Assembly (NCBI GenBank): GCA_024232355.1
Contig: JAAEPW010000241.1
Span: 1 to 37,134 of the forward strand
Length of the DNA stretch: 37,134 nt
Origin: Chloroflexota bacterium
GTDB lineage: Bacteria > Chloroflexota > Anaerolineae > B4-G1
Direction: 5' to 3'
Part shown: one piece after another, positions 7,578-16,779 of the stretch
Layout: each line of letters opens with the position of its first letter
Position numbering within the stretch: the first letter of the stretch is position 1
The notes under the pieces: model-generated
Told to the model about the DNA's origin: nothing
Seen by the model: the letters and a program-made list of their open reading frames with translations, nothing else
Database searches by the model: none
Made by a program: the position numbers and the translations under genes

Positions 7578-8614
7578 TGACCTTGCTGCACGGCACGCAG
7601 CTGGCATTGACCAGTGACCGGGATGATTTCCTCACCTTTGCCCGCGCCTATCTCGACCCGCTGCTCGACCCGACAGATGCCCGCCCGGACATCTCCGTCG
7701 CGCTAGAGTGGGAGGGTGAACTCGAAAGCCAGCCAGACCTGGAGCGGCTGGGTCGCCGAATTTGGGCCGGGCCGCAGCGCATCCGCTATGCTGAGATATG
7801 GCAAGCACCGGGCTTGCAGATCGACGTCAGTTGGCCGGAGGAGCCAGATGCTCCGCTCGCCCTGCGCGCCGCTTACGTCTGGCCGACGCGACGCGCCAAA
7901 TGGTTTGCCCGCCTGATGCCCTGGGCGCGGGAGCGGCTTTTTGTTGCCCTCATTTACTATCTCGTCTACTTTCCGTGCGCTTGGTGGCTGGAACACCGGC
8001 GCGGCTGGACGCTCGTGCACGCCTCGGCGCTCGCCACGTCTGGCGGCGGCCTGACCTTTAGCGGACTTCCCGGTTGCGGAAAATCGACCACCGCGCTGGC
8101 TGCCTTGAACGCGCCGGAATCTCAGATCGTATCCGACAACCTCCTGTTCACCGACGGCCATCAGGTCTACGCCTGCCCTGAACCGATCCACGTGGATGAG
8201 AAAACCCGCACGCTGGTGGGCGATCTGGCAGGCCGCGTGCGCCCGACGGGGCGGGAATTCTCTCATCGGCGGCAAGATTACGAGATTGCGCCAGAGGCAC
8301 GACGGTCGTCCACCACACCGTTGGCGCTGGGCTTTTTGCACGTGGGCCGCGAGACGAGCGTTCGCCCCGTAGACCGCGCTGTTGCCGCCCGCCGCTTGAT
8401 GGCCAACGATTTTTTGGCCAAGGAGTGGATGGCCTACCAAGAGAGTGCGGCCGCGATGCACCAGGTCTGGCCGTCCATCGGTGACCACGAACGACGCTGG
8501 GAGAACGTGGCGACGTTGGCCCAATCAATTCCGTGCTTTGATGTCACCGTGGCCCGCGACGGGCAGGTACAGCAAGAGATAGAGCAGATCACTCGGGCAA
8601 TGTTAAATGGCTAG
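7562..8614 (+). CDS. HprK-like P-loop kinase-related protein
   Basis: 350 residues from ATG 7562, with AGGAG 5 nt upstream and a 16-nt overlap with the glycosyltransferase. The upstream extension of this frame has no family sequence. GLPGCGKST (residues 168-176) is a Walker A motif. The preceding LVHASALATSGGGLTFSG is typical of HPr kinase/phosphorylase-like domains found outside the PTS system, where they sit in exopolysaccharide, exosortase or peptide-modification clusters. VSDNLLF supplies the likely acidic metal-binding segment. The N-terminal half is a poorly conserved domain. No HPr is encoded here, so the phospho-acceptor is unknown and need not be HPr. It could phosphorylate a sugar, lipid or neighbouring protein. 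Its end overlaps the RtcB-like gene by 8 nt. Confidence 0.65.
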   Translation: MADRLMTLLHGTQLALTSDRDDFLTFARAYLDPLLDPTDARPDISVALEWEGELESQPDLERLGRRIWAGPQRIRYAEIWQAPGLQIDVSWPEEPDAPLALRAAYVWPTRRAKWFARLMPWARERLFVALIYYLVYFPCAWWLEHRRGWTLVHASALATSGGGLTFSGLPGCGKSTTALAALNAPESQIVSDNLLFTDGHQVYACPEPIHVDEKTRTLVGDLAGRVRPTGREFSHRRQDYEIAPEARRSSTTPLALGFLHVGRETSVRPVDRAVAARRLMANDFLAKEWMAYQESAAAMHQVWPSIGDHERRWENVATLAQSIPCFDVTVARDGQVQQEIEQITRAMLNG

Positions 8615-10064
8615 TACGAATCCCAAATTGGAGCGTGGTATCACCGTCGTGACCCAATCCAATCTTCCGTCGTCGCCCCAGGCGATGCAAATCCTGGAAC
8701 GATTGGGCCGCTCTGGCCTGTTGGCGTGCCCGCCGGTGGCCCTGCCCGACCTACACCTCAAGCCCCGGCTAGAGACGCCCTCCAGCACGGCCACCGCGAC
8801 GCGCGACACCCTGGTGCTCGGCCTGACCAGTCCATCGCCCAACTGCGGCATGGCCCTGGCCGCCACCCCGTTGGGCGCAGATGACCTGGACGCAGAACGA
8901 CTAGACGACCTGTTCAAACGTCTGGCGTCGGCCCTCGATCCCGACAACCGCCCGCCCGCCATCGACGACGCTGCCTTGGATGCCATCCTGCTCCACGGCG
9001 CAGCCGCCAACACCCCATCACCTTCAAGCGGCCATTCCGATGGCAGGCAACACGCTTCACGTTTCACGCTTACGGCTATCGCGGGCAGTGGGCAAGCTTT
9101 CTCTCCCGACGAGGCATCTGCTGACCACGCGGCGATTCTATCCAGCGTGCCCAAGGGTTTTCGCCCGGTGGCTCGGCAAAAGTTTGGCCTGGTCGGACGG
9201 GGTAACCACTTTCTCGAAGTGCAAGTCGTGGACCAAGTGTTGGACGAGCCGACGGCGACTGCCTGGGGACTATCGGCGGGGCAGGTGCTGGTGATGTCCC
9301 ACGTCGATTCGGGCTACCTGGGAGCCATCGCCGGGCGGCTCTTTGCCCACCGGCGCAAGAACAGCCTACGGGGGCGACTGATCGAGTGGCGCATCAAATT
9401 GCCTTACCATTTGCGTGGCAAAGAGACTGCCCGCCGATTGCGACGCTTGCGCTACTTTCTCCCCCGCCGCTGGCTCTCCATTCAGGCCGACTCTCACGAG
9501 GGTCGTCGCTGCCGCTGGGCGCTGGGCGCGGCCACCAACTATGCCTTTGCCGGACGGCTGGCCGTGTTGAACACGTTGGCTCAGACCCTGAGCGAGGTCT
9601 GGGGCGCGGCGGCGGGCCAGACCCAACTGCTCTATGACGCGCCCCACAACGGCGTCTGGCGGGAGCAGATCGGCGAGCGGGTTCTGTGGGTGCACCGCCA
9701 CAACGCGGCGCGAGTTGTCCCACCATCGCGCTTGCCCGCAGGCAGTGTCTACGAGGGCACAGGTCACCCGGTCTTGCTGCCGGGCACCGAGCGCACATCG
9801 TCCTACCTGTGTGCCAGCGGCGAGGGCGCGGCGCACACACTCCACTCGGCCGGCCACGGCGCTGGTCACACCGTGCAGGCCCTGTCCCGCCCGTTGGACG
9901 AACCGGCGCGATTCACCCGCGTCTATGGCTACGATGACGCGCCGGTCGAGCGCCGCCCGCACTGGAGTGACGACGGCGTGGACGCGGTGCTCGGCGCACT
10001 GGCGGCTCACGACATCGTCCGGCCCGTGATTCGCTTGCGACCGGTCGCTGTGTTAAAAGGATGA
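8607..10064 (+). CDS. divergent RtcB-family protein (RNA ligase fold) inside a glycan operon
   Basis: 485 residues. Several RtcB signatures occur in order: ALPDLH near residue 45; NCGM (Cys80) where canonical RtcB has DIGCGM; GNHFLEV (Asn200, His201); MSHVDSG (His232); YDAPHN (His347); WVHRHNAAR (His363); HPVLLPG; HGAGH (His417); and a C-terminal LKG. Thus the Cys and the His ligands are retained. The Asp of the DxxCG motif is absent, the GSRG loop is altered, and HGAGR reads HGAGH. Canonical RtcB seals RNA with GTP and Mn2+. Whether this variant ligates RNA is doubtful. It starts inside the HprK-like gene with only a weak ribosome-binding site, and the flippase follows 4 nt later. Residues 136-147 are a copy of the dispersed HSDG element. 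Confidence 0.7.
   Translation: MASTNPKLERGITVVTQSNLPSSPQAMQILERLGRSGLLACPPVALPDLHLKPRLETPSSTATATRDTLVLGLTSPSPNCGMALAATPLGADDLDAERLDDLFKRLASALDPDNRPPAIDDAALDAILLHGAAANTPSPSSGHSDGRQHASRFTLTAIAGSGQAFSPDEASADHAAILSSVPKGFRPVARQKFGLVGRGNHFLEVQVVDQVLDEPTATAWGLSAGQVLVMSHVDSGYLGAIAGRLFAHRRKNSLRGRLIEWRIKLPYHLRGKETARRLRRLRYFLPRRWLSIQADSHEGRRCRWALGAATNYAFAGRLAVLNTLAQTLSEVWGAAAGQTQLLYDAPHNGVWREQIGERVLWVHRHNAARVVPPSRLPAGSVYEGTGHPVLLPGTERTSSYLCASGEGAAHTLHSAGHGAGHTVQALSRPLDEPARFTRVYGYDDAPVERRPHWSDDGVDAVLGALAAHDIVRPVIRLRPVAVLKG
9012..9047 (+). repeat. HSDG-encoding dispersed element, copy a (inside the RtcB-like gene)
   Basis: The core GGCCATTCCGATGGCA (9030-9045) is read as GHSDG. The whole 12-codon unit reads TPSPSSGHSDGR (residues 136-147) and lies in a variable loop before the GNHFLEV motif. 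The core contains the stem GCCAT/ATGGC with loop TCCG. It is followed by CACGCTTCACG repeats at 9051-9070, which may be an extension. It is the most divergent copy in its 5' half. Confidence 0.5.
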
Positions 10065-10068
10065 TTGG

Positions 10069-11397
10069 ATGGTATTTTTTCGCAATGTACTAGGAACGTT
10101 TGGTGCCGAGATGCTCACCGTCGCCCTCAACCTGCTAGTGGGCGTGTTGACGGCGCGCGTGCTGGGGCCGGAACGGCGCGGTGTCCTGACCCTGCTGATG
10201 ACGCTGTCGCTCACCTTGGTATACTTTGCCGACCTGGGTGTCTCCAAGGCGAACATCTACCTGATCGGACGGCGCAAGCGTTCGGAGGCGGCGGTCGCGG
10301 CCAATTCCGTCTTTATCACCCTAGCCGCCGGAGCGGTTTTGAGCTTGGTGCTGTGGCTGGCCCGCGCTCCGTTGCTGAATACACTGCTGCGCGGCCTGCC
10401 CTCCCACTACCTGGCCCTCATCCTGCTGCTGACACCGCTGCTGCTGCTTTACACCCAGTGGATGGCGATACTGCGCGCCCGCCAGAGTTTTGGCGTGTTC
10501 AACCTTTTGCGTTTGCTGATGCCGGTCGCTCTCCTGGGCTGCATGGGGTTGGCATTGTTGGTCTTTCACGGTGGCATTGGTTGGGCGACGGTAGCCTACG
10601 CGACCGCTACTTTTCTCGCCGCCGGCGTTGGCCTGCTCGTCGTCGGGCGGATCGTCCAGTTTCAGCCCGTCTTTGACTGGCCCCTGGCCCGCGAGTCGCT
10701 GGTATATGGCGTCAAATCCTACCTGCAAAACCTGGTTGGACATCTGGCGTACCGGCTGGACGTCTACCTCGTGGCCCTGTTCCTAAGCCCCCGCGACGTA
10801 GCCTTTTACGGCATCGCCACGTCCATTGCCGAATTGTCGTGGTACATTCCCAACTCGGTCGGCATTGTACTGTTTCCCAAACTCTCGAACGAGCCCGAGG
10901 AACGAATTCATCCTCTGACGGCCGAGGTCTGCCGCCACACGCTGTTCATCACCCTCCTGGCGACGGGGGCTGTCGTGCTGGCAGGCGTTGTGGGGATTCC
11001 GCTGCTCTACGGTGTAGACTATGCCCCGTCCGTGGCCCCACTGATCGCTCTGGGGCCAGGTGTCGTGGCAATGGGTCTGTACAAAGTGCTGACGCGCAAC
11101 TTTTCCAGCCGCAACCGACAGCAGGTGTCGGTGCTGATCGCCGTCCTCGGTTTGACCCTGAATGTGGCGCTCGATGCGTTGCTCATTCCGCGCTTGGCTA
11201 CGACGGGGGCGGCTCTGGCTTCGTCGTGTGCCTATGCCGCTATGGGGATTGCTCTCTTGTTTGCTTTCCGGCGCGAGTCGGGGCTGTCGTGGCGCGAGAT
11301 ACTCCAACCCAGGCAATCAGACCTGCTGCGCTACACTGGTGTCTGGCAGCAATTTTGGTCTAGACTGCGAAGAGAGGAACCCAGAGTGGTAAAATGA
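10069..11397 (+). CDS. Wzx-like polysaccharide flippase (MOP superfamily)
   Basis: 442 residues and very hydrophobic, with about 12 predicted membrane spans throughout. The N-terminus FRNVLGTFGAEMLTVALNLL, with VGVLTARVLGPERRGVLTLL, is characteristic of oligosaccharide flippases, including the ARxLGPExxG signature. Such proteins move undecaprenyl-linked oligosaccharides across the cytoplasmic membrane. Length is normal for the family and no break is seen. AAGGA lies upstream of ATG 10069, 4 nt after the RtcB-like stop, and the TGA overlaps the ATG of the next gene (ATGA). It is the strongest evidence that the operon product is an exported glycan. Confidence 0.85.
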   Translation: MVFFRNVLGTFGAEMLTVALNLLVGVLTARVLGPERRGVLTLLMTLSLTLVYFADLGVSKANIYLIGRRKRSEAAVAANSVFITLAAGAVLSLVLWLARAPLLNTLLRGLPSHYLALILLLTPLLLLYTQWMAILRARQSFGVFNLLRLLMPVALLGCMGLALLVFHGGIGWATVAYATATFLAAGVGLLVVGRIVQFQPVFDWPLARESLVYGVKSYLQNLVGHLAYRLDVYLVALFLSPRDVAFYGIATSIAELSWYIPNSVGIVLFPKLSNEPEERIHPLTAEVCRHTLFITLLATGAVVLAGVVGIPLLYGVDYAPSVAPLIALGPGVVAMGLYKVLTRNFSSRNRQQVSVLIAVLGLTLNVALDALLIPRLATTGAALASSCAYAAMGIALLFAFRRESGLSWREILQPRQSDLLRYTGVWQQFWSRLRREEPRVVK

Positions 11398-13193
11398 AAG
11401 TCAGCAACCCTTTCCTGGCCGCCAGCGCGCTTTTGTTGGTCGTGATGCTCTCAGTGCACGCCGCGCCCACTGCGCCAGGCGACCATGATCTGGCCGCCGA
11501 CTTTGACATGGTCATATCTACCGCGCCTCCGGCCTATGGCACCAACGTTTGGTGGACCGATTCCGATGCGGCCCTGTGGACGGCGCGCTGGGCGGAACTC
11601 GGGTCGTCTCGCGTGCGGTTGTTCGTCTCTCACTCGGTGGTCGAGCCGGAAAACGACAACGCCAACCCCGCCGTCGTAGACTGGAGCGGCTTTTTGTTCG
11701 ATACGCCGATCTCGGTGCCGGTGGTCACGACGCGCACGTTTACTTATAATAGTTGGTTCGATGCCCTGCGCGGCCAACCCGATCTCGACATCCTGATCCA
11801 TTTTAGCTATCTGGCCCCCTGGCTGACGGACAATTCTCCTCACTCTCCACTCCAGATTCCGATTCCGGCTGCGCCCTACCCGCCCAACGACCTGGCCGAG
11901 TACCGAGAGTTTGTCGAGGCGACACTGCGCTACCTGGTAGATACAGTCGGTTTTCCGGCGGAGCGGATCGCCATCGAAGCAATGAACGAACCCGACCTGG
12001 GTTGTGGTGTGGACGCGGTCACTCCCTGCTTTTGGCAAAATTGGACGATGGCCGATATCGCCGACGTCGTCCGTGTCACCCACGAGGCTATCCAGGCTGT
12101 GGATACCGACATCACCCTAGTTGGCCTGGCCGAGTGCTGTGGTACGAGCGTCGTGCGCGATCTATTGGACAATTATACCGAGGGGGGGTACTTGGAAGAG
12201 TTGTCGTATCACTATTACGCATCGGGCTATAATCTGGACACGGCCCTGAATCGCGCGGCGGCGCTGGCTCCTTACGGCTTGCCCATTTACTTGGACGAGT
12301 ACGGCAGCCGGAATTATCTTAGTAATGGGATCGACGGCGCATTATGGCACAGTTGGGCCTTGGCGACGTTGTGGAAAGCGGGCATCGCGCCGGTCCAATA
12401 CCCCATCAGCGAGTGGATGTTCCTGGGCGAGCCGTACAACAGCATGGGCTTGTTTGCCGATTGGCGCGGCGATTGGGTGCGTGAGCCATCCTACTGGGTC
12501 CACGCCAACTTTTTCCACACCGTCGGCGGCGGCGACGTCATCTCACACACAGCTCCCTCTGGCGTGGACGCGCTAGCGGTTCGCCGGGTCGTCACCGGTG
12601 GGGTGCAAGCGGCCTTTTGGGTGGTCAACCGGGGGGACGCGGCGCTGGCTGATCAATCCTTTGTGCTCTATAATTTTCCCCAACAGGAGGCGACGCTGCA
12701 CGTCTATGACAATTTGACCGGCGCAGAGCCAGTGTTGACGGCGACAGTTAGTGGATCCCCATTCCTTAAAAATGGCCATTCCGATGGCACCCCGTTGGTC
12801 TTTACCGCCACCCTGCCAGCCCGCAGTTCCCGCGCCTTTGTATTGAGCGCTGAACAGCAACACGGCCCGCTAGACCACGTGCGGCTCACGCCCCACTTGG
12901 CGGTGCGCACGACCGGACAGCCCATTGTTTATACATTGACCGCCTACGACGCTGACGACAACGATTGGGACGCCACTATCTCTGGAACCTATGCGATTGA
13001 GCCGGGCACTGGCGGCGATTGGACGTACAGCACCTACACCGCCGAGGTGATCGGCTCTTGGGTCGTCACCGGCAGTTACGGTGGCAAAGACGACACGGCC
13101 AACTTGATCGTCTGGACGCCGACGGATTACGTCTACTTGCCGTTCATTCTGCGCGAGTTTCCACAACATGATGCGGGGGGATTGGGGCAATGA
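11394..13193 (+). CDS. secreted TIM-barrel glycosidase with C-terminal Ig-like module
   Basis: 599 residues. The signal peptide (MKVSNPFLAASALLLVVMLSVHA) is followed by a GH39/GH5-like (beta/alpha)8 domain. EAMNEPD has the likely acid/base Glu199, and YLDEYGS the likely nucleophile Glu302. A beta-sandwich follows, then an Ig-like module (about residues 490-580, beginning DHVRLTPHLAVR) that is paralogous to one in the 2261-residue protein. The tail contains VYLPFILR but runs on 14 residues because the next gene overlaps by 4 nt (ATGA). Residues 455-466 (SPFLKNGHSDGT) are a copy of the dispersed element. Its place between a flippase and a prenyltransferase suggests it trims or remodels the exported glycan. 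Confidence 0.75.
   Translation: MKVSNPFLAASALLLVVMLSVHAAPTAPGDHDLAADFDMVISTAPPAYGTNVWWTDSDAALWTARWAELGSSRVRLFVSHSVVEPENDNANPAVVDWSGFLFDTPISVPVVTTRTFTYNSWFDALRGQPDLDILIHFSYLAPWLTDNSPHSPLQIPIPAAPYPPNDLAEYREFVEATLRYLVDTVGFPAERIAIEAMNEPDLGCGVDAVTPCFWQNWTMADIADVVRVTHEAIQAVDTDITLVGLAECCGTSVVRDLLDNYTEGGYLEELSYHYYASGYNLDTALNRAAALAPYGLPIYLDEYGSRNYLSNGIDGALWHSWALATLWKAGIAPVQYPISEWMFLGEPYNSMGLFADWRGDWVREPSYWVHANFFHTVGGGDVISHTAPSGVDALAVRRVVTGGVQAAFWVVNRGDAALADQSFVLYNFPQQEATLHVYDNLTGAEPVLTATVSGSPFLKNGHSDGTPLVFTATLPARSSRAFVLSAEQQHGPLDHVRLTPHLAVRTTGQPIVYTLTAYDADDNDWDATISGTYAIEPGTGGDWTYSTYTAEVIGSWVVTGSYGGKDDTANLIVWTPTDYVYLPFILREFPQHDAGGLGQ
12756..12791 (+). repeat. HSDG-encoding dispersed element, copy b (inside the secreted glycosidase)
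   Basis: The core GGCCATTCCGATGGCAC (12774-12790) encodes GHSDGT, and the full 12-codon unit is SPFLKNGHSDGT. Removing it joins TATVSG to PLVFTATLP, a sensible beta-strand sequence, so it looks like a clean in-frame insertion. It matches copy d at 27 of 36 bases. Confidence 0.7.
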
Positions 13194-14272
13194 AAAAGTT
13201 CCTGACCTTTCTCGCCTGGCGCAGTTGGGGTCTCATCCGCTACAACTCGGTCTGGCAGAACGTGGCGGCATTGTTCTACGTCGGGCTGGCGCGGCAGTGG
13301 TTTGGCCTGGACTATATTCGCGACGTCGTGTTCTTTCTCATTTTCAGCCTGACCGGGACGGCGTATGGCTACCTGGTCAACGACCTGGCCGACGTCGATC
13401 TCGACCGGCGAGCCAACAAACCGAACGTATTTCACGGAATGGGCCGTGCCCAGGCTGTGCTGGTGGTGGCGGTGGCCTTTGGCGTGATGGTGGTTTGCGG
13501 CCTGCCCTTTGCCCAGCGATCTGGCTTTCTTCCTCTGTGGGCCGCCTGGGTTTTGGCAGCGACCTGCTATTCGTTGCCGCCGATGCGGTTGAAGGAGCGG
13601 GGAGCCTTGGGCCTGGTCGCCACCATCGCCGCCCAGCAACCGATCCCTGTGGCGATGGCCTTTGCCGCCCTGGGCCACCTGCGCACGTGGGGGGCGCTCG
13701 CCTTTGTCGCCAACATCACGCTGCGGGGCATCTCGTCGGACGTGGGGCACCAGATGCGCGACCGGGAGCGGGATGAGGCGGCTGGCGCAACAACCTTTGC
13801 TGTGCGTCACGGTCACCGGGTTATCGCCCGCATGTATGCCCTCAGCCTGGAACTGGAGACACTTTTGCTGGGGGCCGTCCTCGCCGTTTTGATGCTGGAC
13901 GTGCCGCCGCTTCACCTGATGGACTGGTCAGTCGCTCTTGCCTGGCCGCTGTTGATCGCTTATTTGGTCCTGCTGCCGCTCACCGTGGGGCGGGCGTGGA
14001 TTCGATTGGCGCGCGGCGAGTGGGTGGACCCCTACGACGAATCCCCTAAAGGACCCCCGCGCGATCTGCTGCACATGATCCATCATCCCTTTCCGACGGT
14101 CATCCTGCCCCTGTACCTGGCTATCTGGTTGACCGTTTACTATTGGCCTAATGCTGTCTTTATCGTCGGATTGGCACTGCTCTACGGGCTGCACGACCCG
14201 AATCGATGGGCCGGAACCTGGCCCGTACGGACGTTGCGGTCTTGGCTAAAAAGGTCCGGTGAGGCCCAATGA
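13190..14272 (+). CDS. UbiA-family prenyltransferase
   Basis: 360 residues and multi-spanning. The first Asp-rich motif is NDLADVDLDRRANKPN (Asn64, Asp65, Asp68, Asp72) and the second is DVGHQMRDRERD (Asp184, Asp191, Asp195), in the expected Mg2+-diphosphate-binding positions of the UbiA superfamily. These membrane enzymes transfer a prenyl chain to an aromatic ring, a glycerol-type backbone or phosphoribose. The acceptor is not clear, but the glycan context makes a lipid-carrier or glycolipid role attractive. It overlaps both neighbours by ATGA, so it is probably co-translated with the glycosidase and the PEP-utilising enzyme. Extra C-terminal hydrophobic segments are present (about residues 300-345). 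Confidence 0.8.
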   Translation: MKKFLTFLAWRSWGLIRYNSVWQNVAALFYVGLARQWFGLDYIRDVVFFLIFSLTGTAYGYLVNDLADVDLDRRANKPNVFHGMGRAQAVLVVAVAFGVMVVCGLPFAQRSGFLPLWAAWVLAATCYSLPPMRLKERGALGLVATIAAQQPIPVAMAFAALGHLRTWGALAFVANITLRGISSDVGHQMRDRERDEAAGATTFAVRHGHRVIARMYALSLELETLLLGAVLAVLMLDVPPLHLMDWSVALAWPLLIAYLVLLPLTVGRAWIRLARGEWVDPYDESPKGPPRDLLHMIHHPFPTVILPLYLAIWLTVYYWPNAVFIVGLALLYGLHDPNRWAGTWPVRTLRSWLKRSGEAQ

Positions 14273-16779
14273 CAGATTTCATCCTACGCTTTGACCAGGT
14301 CAAAGAGAGCCATCGCGACCGGTTTGGTGGTAAGGGCTATGCGCTGGCCCGGCTTTGTCAGGCGGGGTTCCCCGCGCCACGGGGTTTTGTGATCACGGCT
14401 GACGCTTACCACGCCTTTGTCGCCGTCAACTGCCTGAACGCCGTCATCGCCGACGCCCTGTCAGACGGTGCCCCGGCGATGGCCTCGGAGCGTATTCGGA
14501 CGGCCTTTGAAGAGGCAGAGATACCGCCGTCTGTCGCGGCCGCCATTTGTGATGCCTATCTGGCCTTTTGGGATAGAAAGGTGGCCGTCCGTTCCTCGGC
14601 GCTTTCCGAAGATGGCGCTGCCGCTTCCTTTGCCGGTCAGCACGAGACGTTCCTGGAGATTGCCGGTTGCGACTCGCTGCTAACGGCGGTGCGCTGTTGC
14701 TGGGCCTCTCTCTGGAGCGAGCGCGCATTGGCCTATCGCGACCACCTGAGCTTGAATGGCGACGTACAATTTGAGAATGGTCATTCCGATGGCACGCCAG
14801 CGATGGCCGTCGTTGTACAGCGGATGGTGCCCGCTGTACAATCTGGCGTTGCCTTTACCCTAGACCCAGTCAGTGGTCGCCGTGACGTGACCGTCGTCGA
14901 GGCTATTGCTGGGGTGGGGGATGCGTTGGTCAGTGGTCAGGCTACGCCCCACCGCTACGTCGTGAGCGACGCGGAGGGACTCATTCGGCAAGGGGAAGAA
15001 CGTCCACAGGCCGACGAAAGTGTGCTCGACGATGCTCGGTTGGCAGCCGTGGTTCGTTTGGCGCGAGAGGTCGAGTCTTGGGCAGGCCAACCTCAAGATG
15101 TGGAGTGGGCGCTGGACGACGCTGGGAACGTGCATCTGCTTCAGGCGCGGCCTATCACCACGGAGGGGAGTATCGCGAGTGGCAGCGCCACTCGCTGGAC
15201 CCGCGACAACGTGGGCGAGGTGATACCCGATCCGGTCACGCCGCTCACTTGGTCGGTGCTTGACCCTTTGGGCAACCGTTCTTTCGCCGGCGTGCTGCGG
15301 CGGCTGGGAGTCACCGATTTCCCTGCTGCCGGTCTTTTTGGCCGTTTTTACGGGAGGGTCTATTTCAACCAGACCCTCTTTCAGAGCGTGATGAGCCGTT
15401 TTTATCCCTCGCACGTGGGCTGGCGGGCCGCCCCCAGGCTGGCGCTGACGGCTCTGCGTGGCTTGGTGTTGCTGCGCCGTCTCCCCGCCGAGAGCGAAAA
15501 CGCTATCAGCGCGATTCTGAAACACCGTGATACCCAATGTGCTTCCGCGCTAGCAATTGACCGTTTGTCGCTGTGGCAGCGCTTGGGTATGGACGCGATG
15601 GAAGTTCACCTGGCCGTGTCGCTGATTGCCGAACTGCTCTACCAGACCCTGGACAAACTATTGGCCCGCTGGGGCGATGGAACCATCAACGCCGCCGCTC
15701 TCACGACCGGGCTCACGGGGGTTCGCAGCGCCGAGACCGGTCATGCGTTGGCCGCGTTGGCTGGGCAAGCCTGTCAGATCGAGTCTCTGCGCACTGTGGT
15801 GTTGGAGACGGCTCCCAACGCGCTTCCGGCCCGGTTGGCCGAGACGGAAGCCGGCCGGGCGCTGTGGGCGCGGATGGAGGCTTTCCTGGCCGAGTACGGT
15901 CACTGCGCGGTGCAAGAATTTGAGCTGTCCGCTCCTCGTTGGCGCGACGAACCGGCCATGGTCCTGGGCGCGCTCCAGACCCACGTGCGCGCTGTCGCTG
16001 AGACGTCCCCATCATCGGCAGGGACCGAGAGTGGGACCGCTGCCCGTTTGGAGGCCACTGCCCGGATCGAGGACCGGTTGGGACCACTGAAACGATGGCC
16101 TTTCCGGTACCTGCTGCGTTGGGTGCAGGATTTTGTCGTCATCCGTGAAAATCTCAAGTATCACTTTGTCATCGCCCACAGCCGCCTTCGGGAGCTTTAC
16201 TTGATTTTGGCCGACCAACTCGTAACCGCCGGGCGGTTGGCTGATCCTGATGACGTCTTTTTCCTGACCGCCGACGAGGTCGTGACCTTGTCCGATGGGA
16301 GCCTCCAAGTCGCCTTCGATTTTGTGACAGAACGGCGCCAGGCGTGGAAGGCCGATCAGCAGACTGAGCCACCGTTGGCCTTTGAGCAGTGGGGCGATGG
16401 CCGCCTCTCCCCAACGTCGCTGCACGCCGCGCCCGATGATGGCGGCGACGACCCATCGCTGCGCGGGTTTGCTGCCAGCCCCGGCTCCTATACCGGGCGC
16501 GCCCGCGTTTTGCGCTCTCCAAGCGATGGGACGGTCGAACCGGGCGAGGTGTTGGTTGTACCGGCCACCAGCCCTGGTTGGGCACCTCTGCTCCTGGCAG
16601 CGGGCGCTCTGGTCACCGAGATCGGTGGCACGTTGTCCCACGGCGCTATCATAGCGCGCGAGTACGGCCTGCCCGCCGTGCTCAACGTTGCCGGCGCCAC
16701 GCGCCACATTCGCACCGGCCAGCTTGTCCACGTGGACGGGTCGCAGGGCACAGTTCGATTGCTGGAGGAGATGACGTGA
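14269..16779 (+). CDS. PEP-synthase/rifampicin-phosphotransferase-like dikinase
   Basis: 836 residues. The N-terminal ATP-grasp domain begins FGGKGYALARLCQAGFPAPRGFVIT and has VAVRSSALSEDGAAASFAGQ. The middle is a family-specific domain. The C-terminal phosphohistidine swivel domain has GGTLSHGAI with catalytic His791, then HVDGSQGTVRLL. The PEP/pyruvate-binding barrel of true PEP synthase is absent, so the layout matches rifampicin phosphotransferase (ATP domain, acceptor domain, His swivel). It therefore probably transfers the beta-phosphate of ATP to a small hydroxyl-bearing acceptor. The acceptor is unknown, but a prenyl alcohol or glycolipid from the UbiA pathway would fit. Residues 165-176 (DVQFENGHSDGT) are a copy of the dispersed element inside the ATP-grasp domain. 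It overlaps the genes on both sides by 4 nt. Confidence 0.75.
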   Translation: MTDFILRFDQVKESHRDRFGGKGYALARLCQAGFPAPRGFVITADAYHAFVAVNCLNAVIADALSDGAPAMASERIRTAFEEAEIPPSVAAAICDAYLAFWDRKVAVRSSALSEDGAAASFAGQHETFLEIAGCDSLLTAVRCCWASLWSERALAYRDHLSLNGDVQFENGHSDGTPAMAVVVQRMVPAVQSGVAFTLDPVSGRRDVTVVEAIAGVGDALVSGQATPHRYVVSDAEGLIRQGEERPQADESVLDDARLAAVVRLAREVESWAGQPQDVEWALDDAGNVHLLQARPITTEGSIASGSATRWTRDNVGEVIPDPVTPLTWSVLDPLGNRSFAGVLRRLGVTDFPAAGLFGRFYGRVYFNQTLFQSVMSRFYPSHVGWRAAPRLALTALRGLVLLRRLPAESENAISAILKHRDTQCASALAIDRLSLWQRLGMDAMEVHLAVSLIAELLYQTLDKLLARWGDGTINAAALTTGLTGVRSAETGHALAALAGQACQIESLRTVVLETAPNALPARLAETEAGRALWARMEAFLAEYGHCAVQEFELSAPRWRDEPAMVLGALQTHVRAVAETSPSSAGTESGTAARLEATARIEDRLGPLKRWPFRYLLRWVQDFVVIRENLKYHFVIAHSRLRELYLILADQLVTAGRLADPDDVFFLTADEVVTLSDGSLQVAFDFVTERRQAWKADQQTEPPLAFEQWGDGRLSPTSLHAAPDDGGDDPSLRGFAASPGSYTGRARVLRSPSDGTVEPGEVLVVPATSPGWAPLLLAAGALVTEIGGTLSHGAIIAREYGLPAVLNVAGATRHIRTGQLVHVDGSQGTVRLLEEMT
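14761..14796 (+). repeat. HSDG-encoding dispersed element, copy c (inside the PEP-utilising enzyme)
   Basis: The core GGTCATTCCGATGGCAC (14779-14795) encodes GHSDGT, and the unit reads DVQFENGHSDGT. It lies just before MAVVVQRMV, a conserved ATP-grasp strand, where family members normally have only a short turn. The core differs from copy b by one base (GTCAT rather than GCCAT). Confidence 0.6.
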
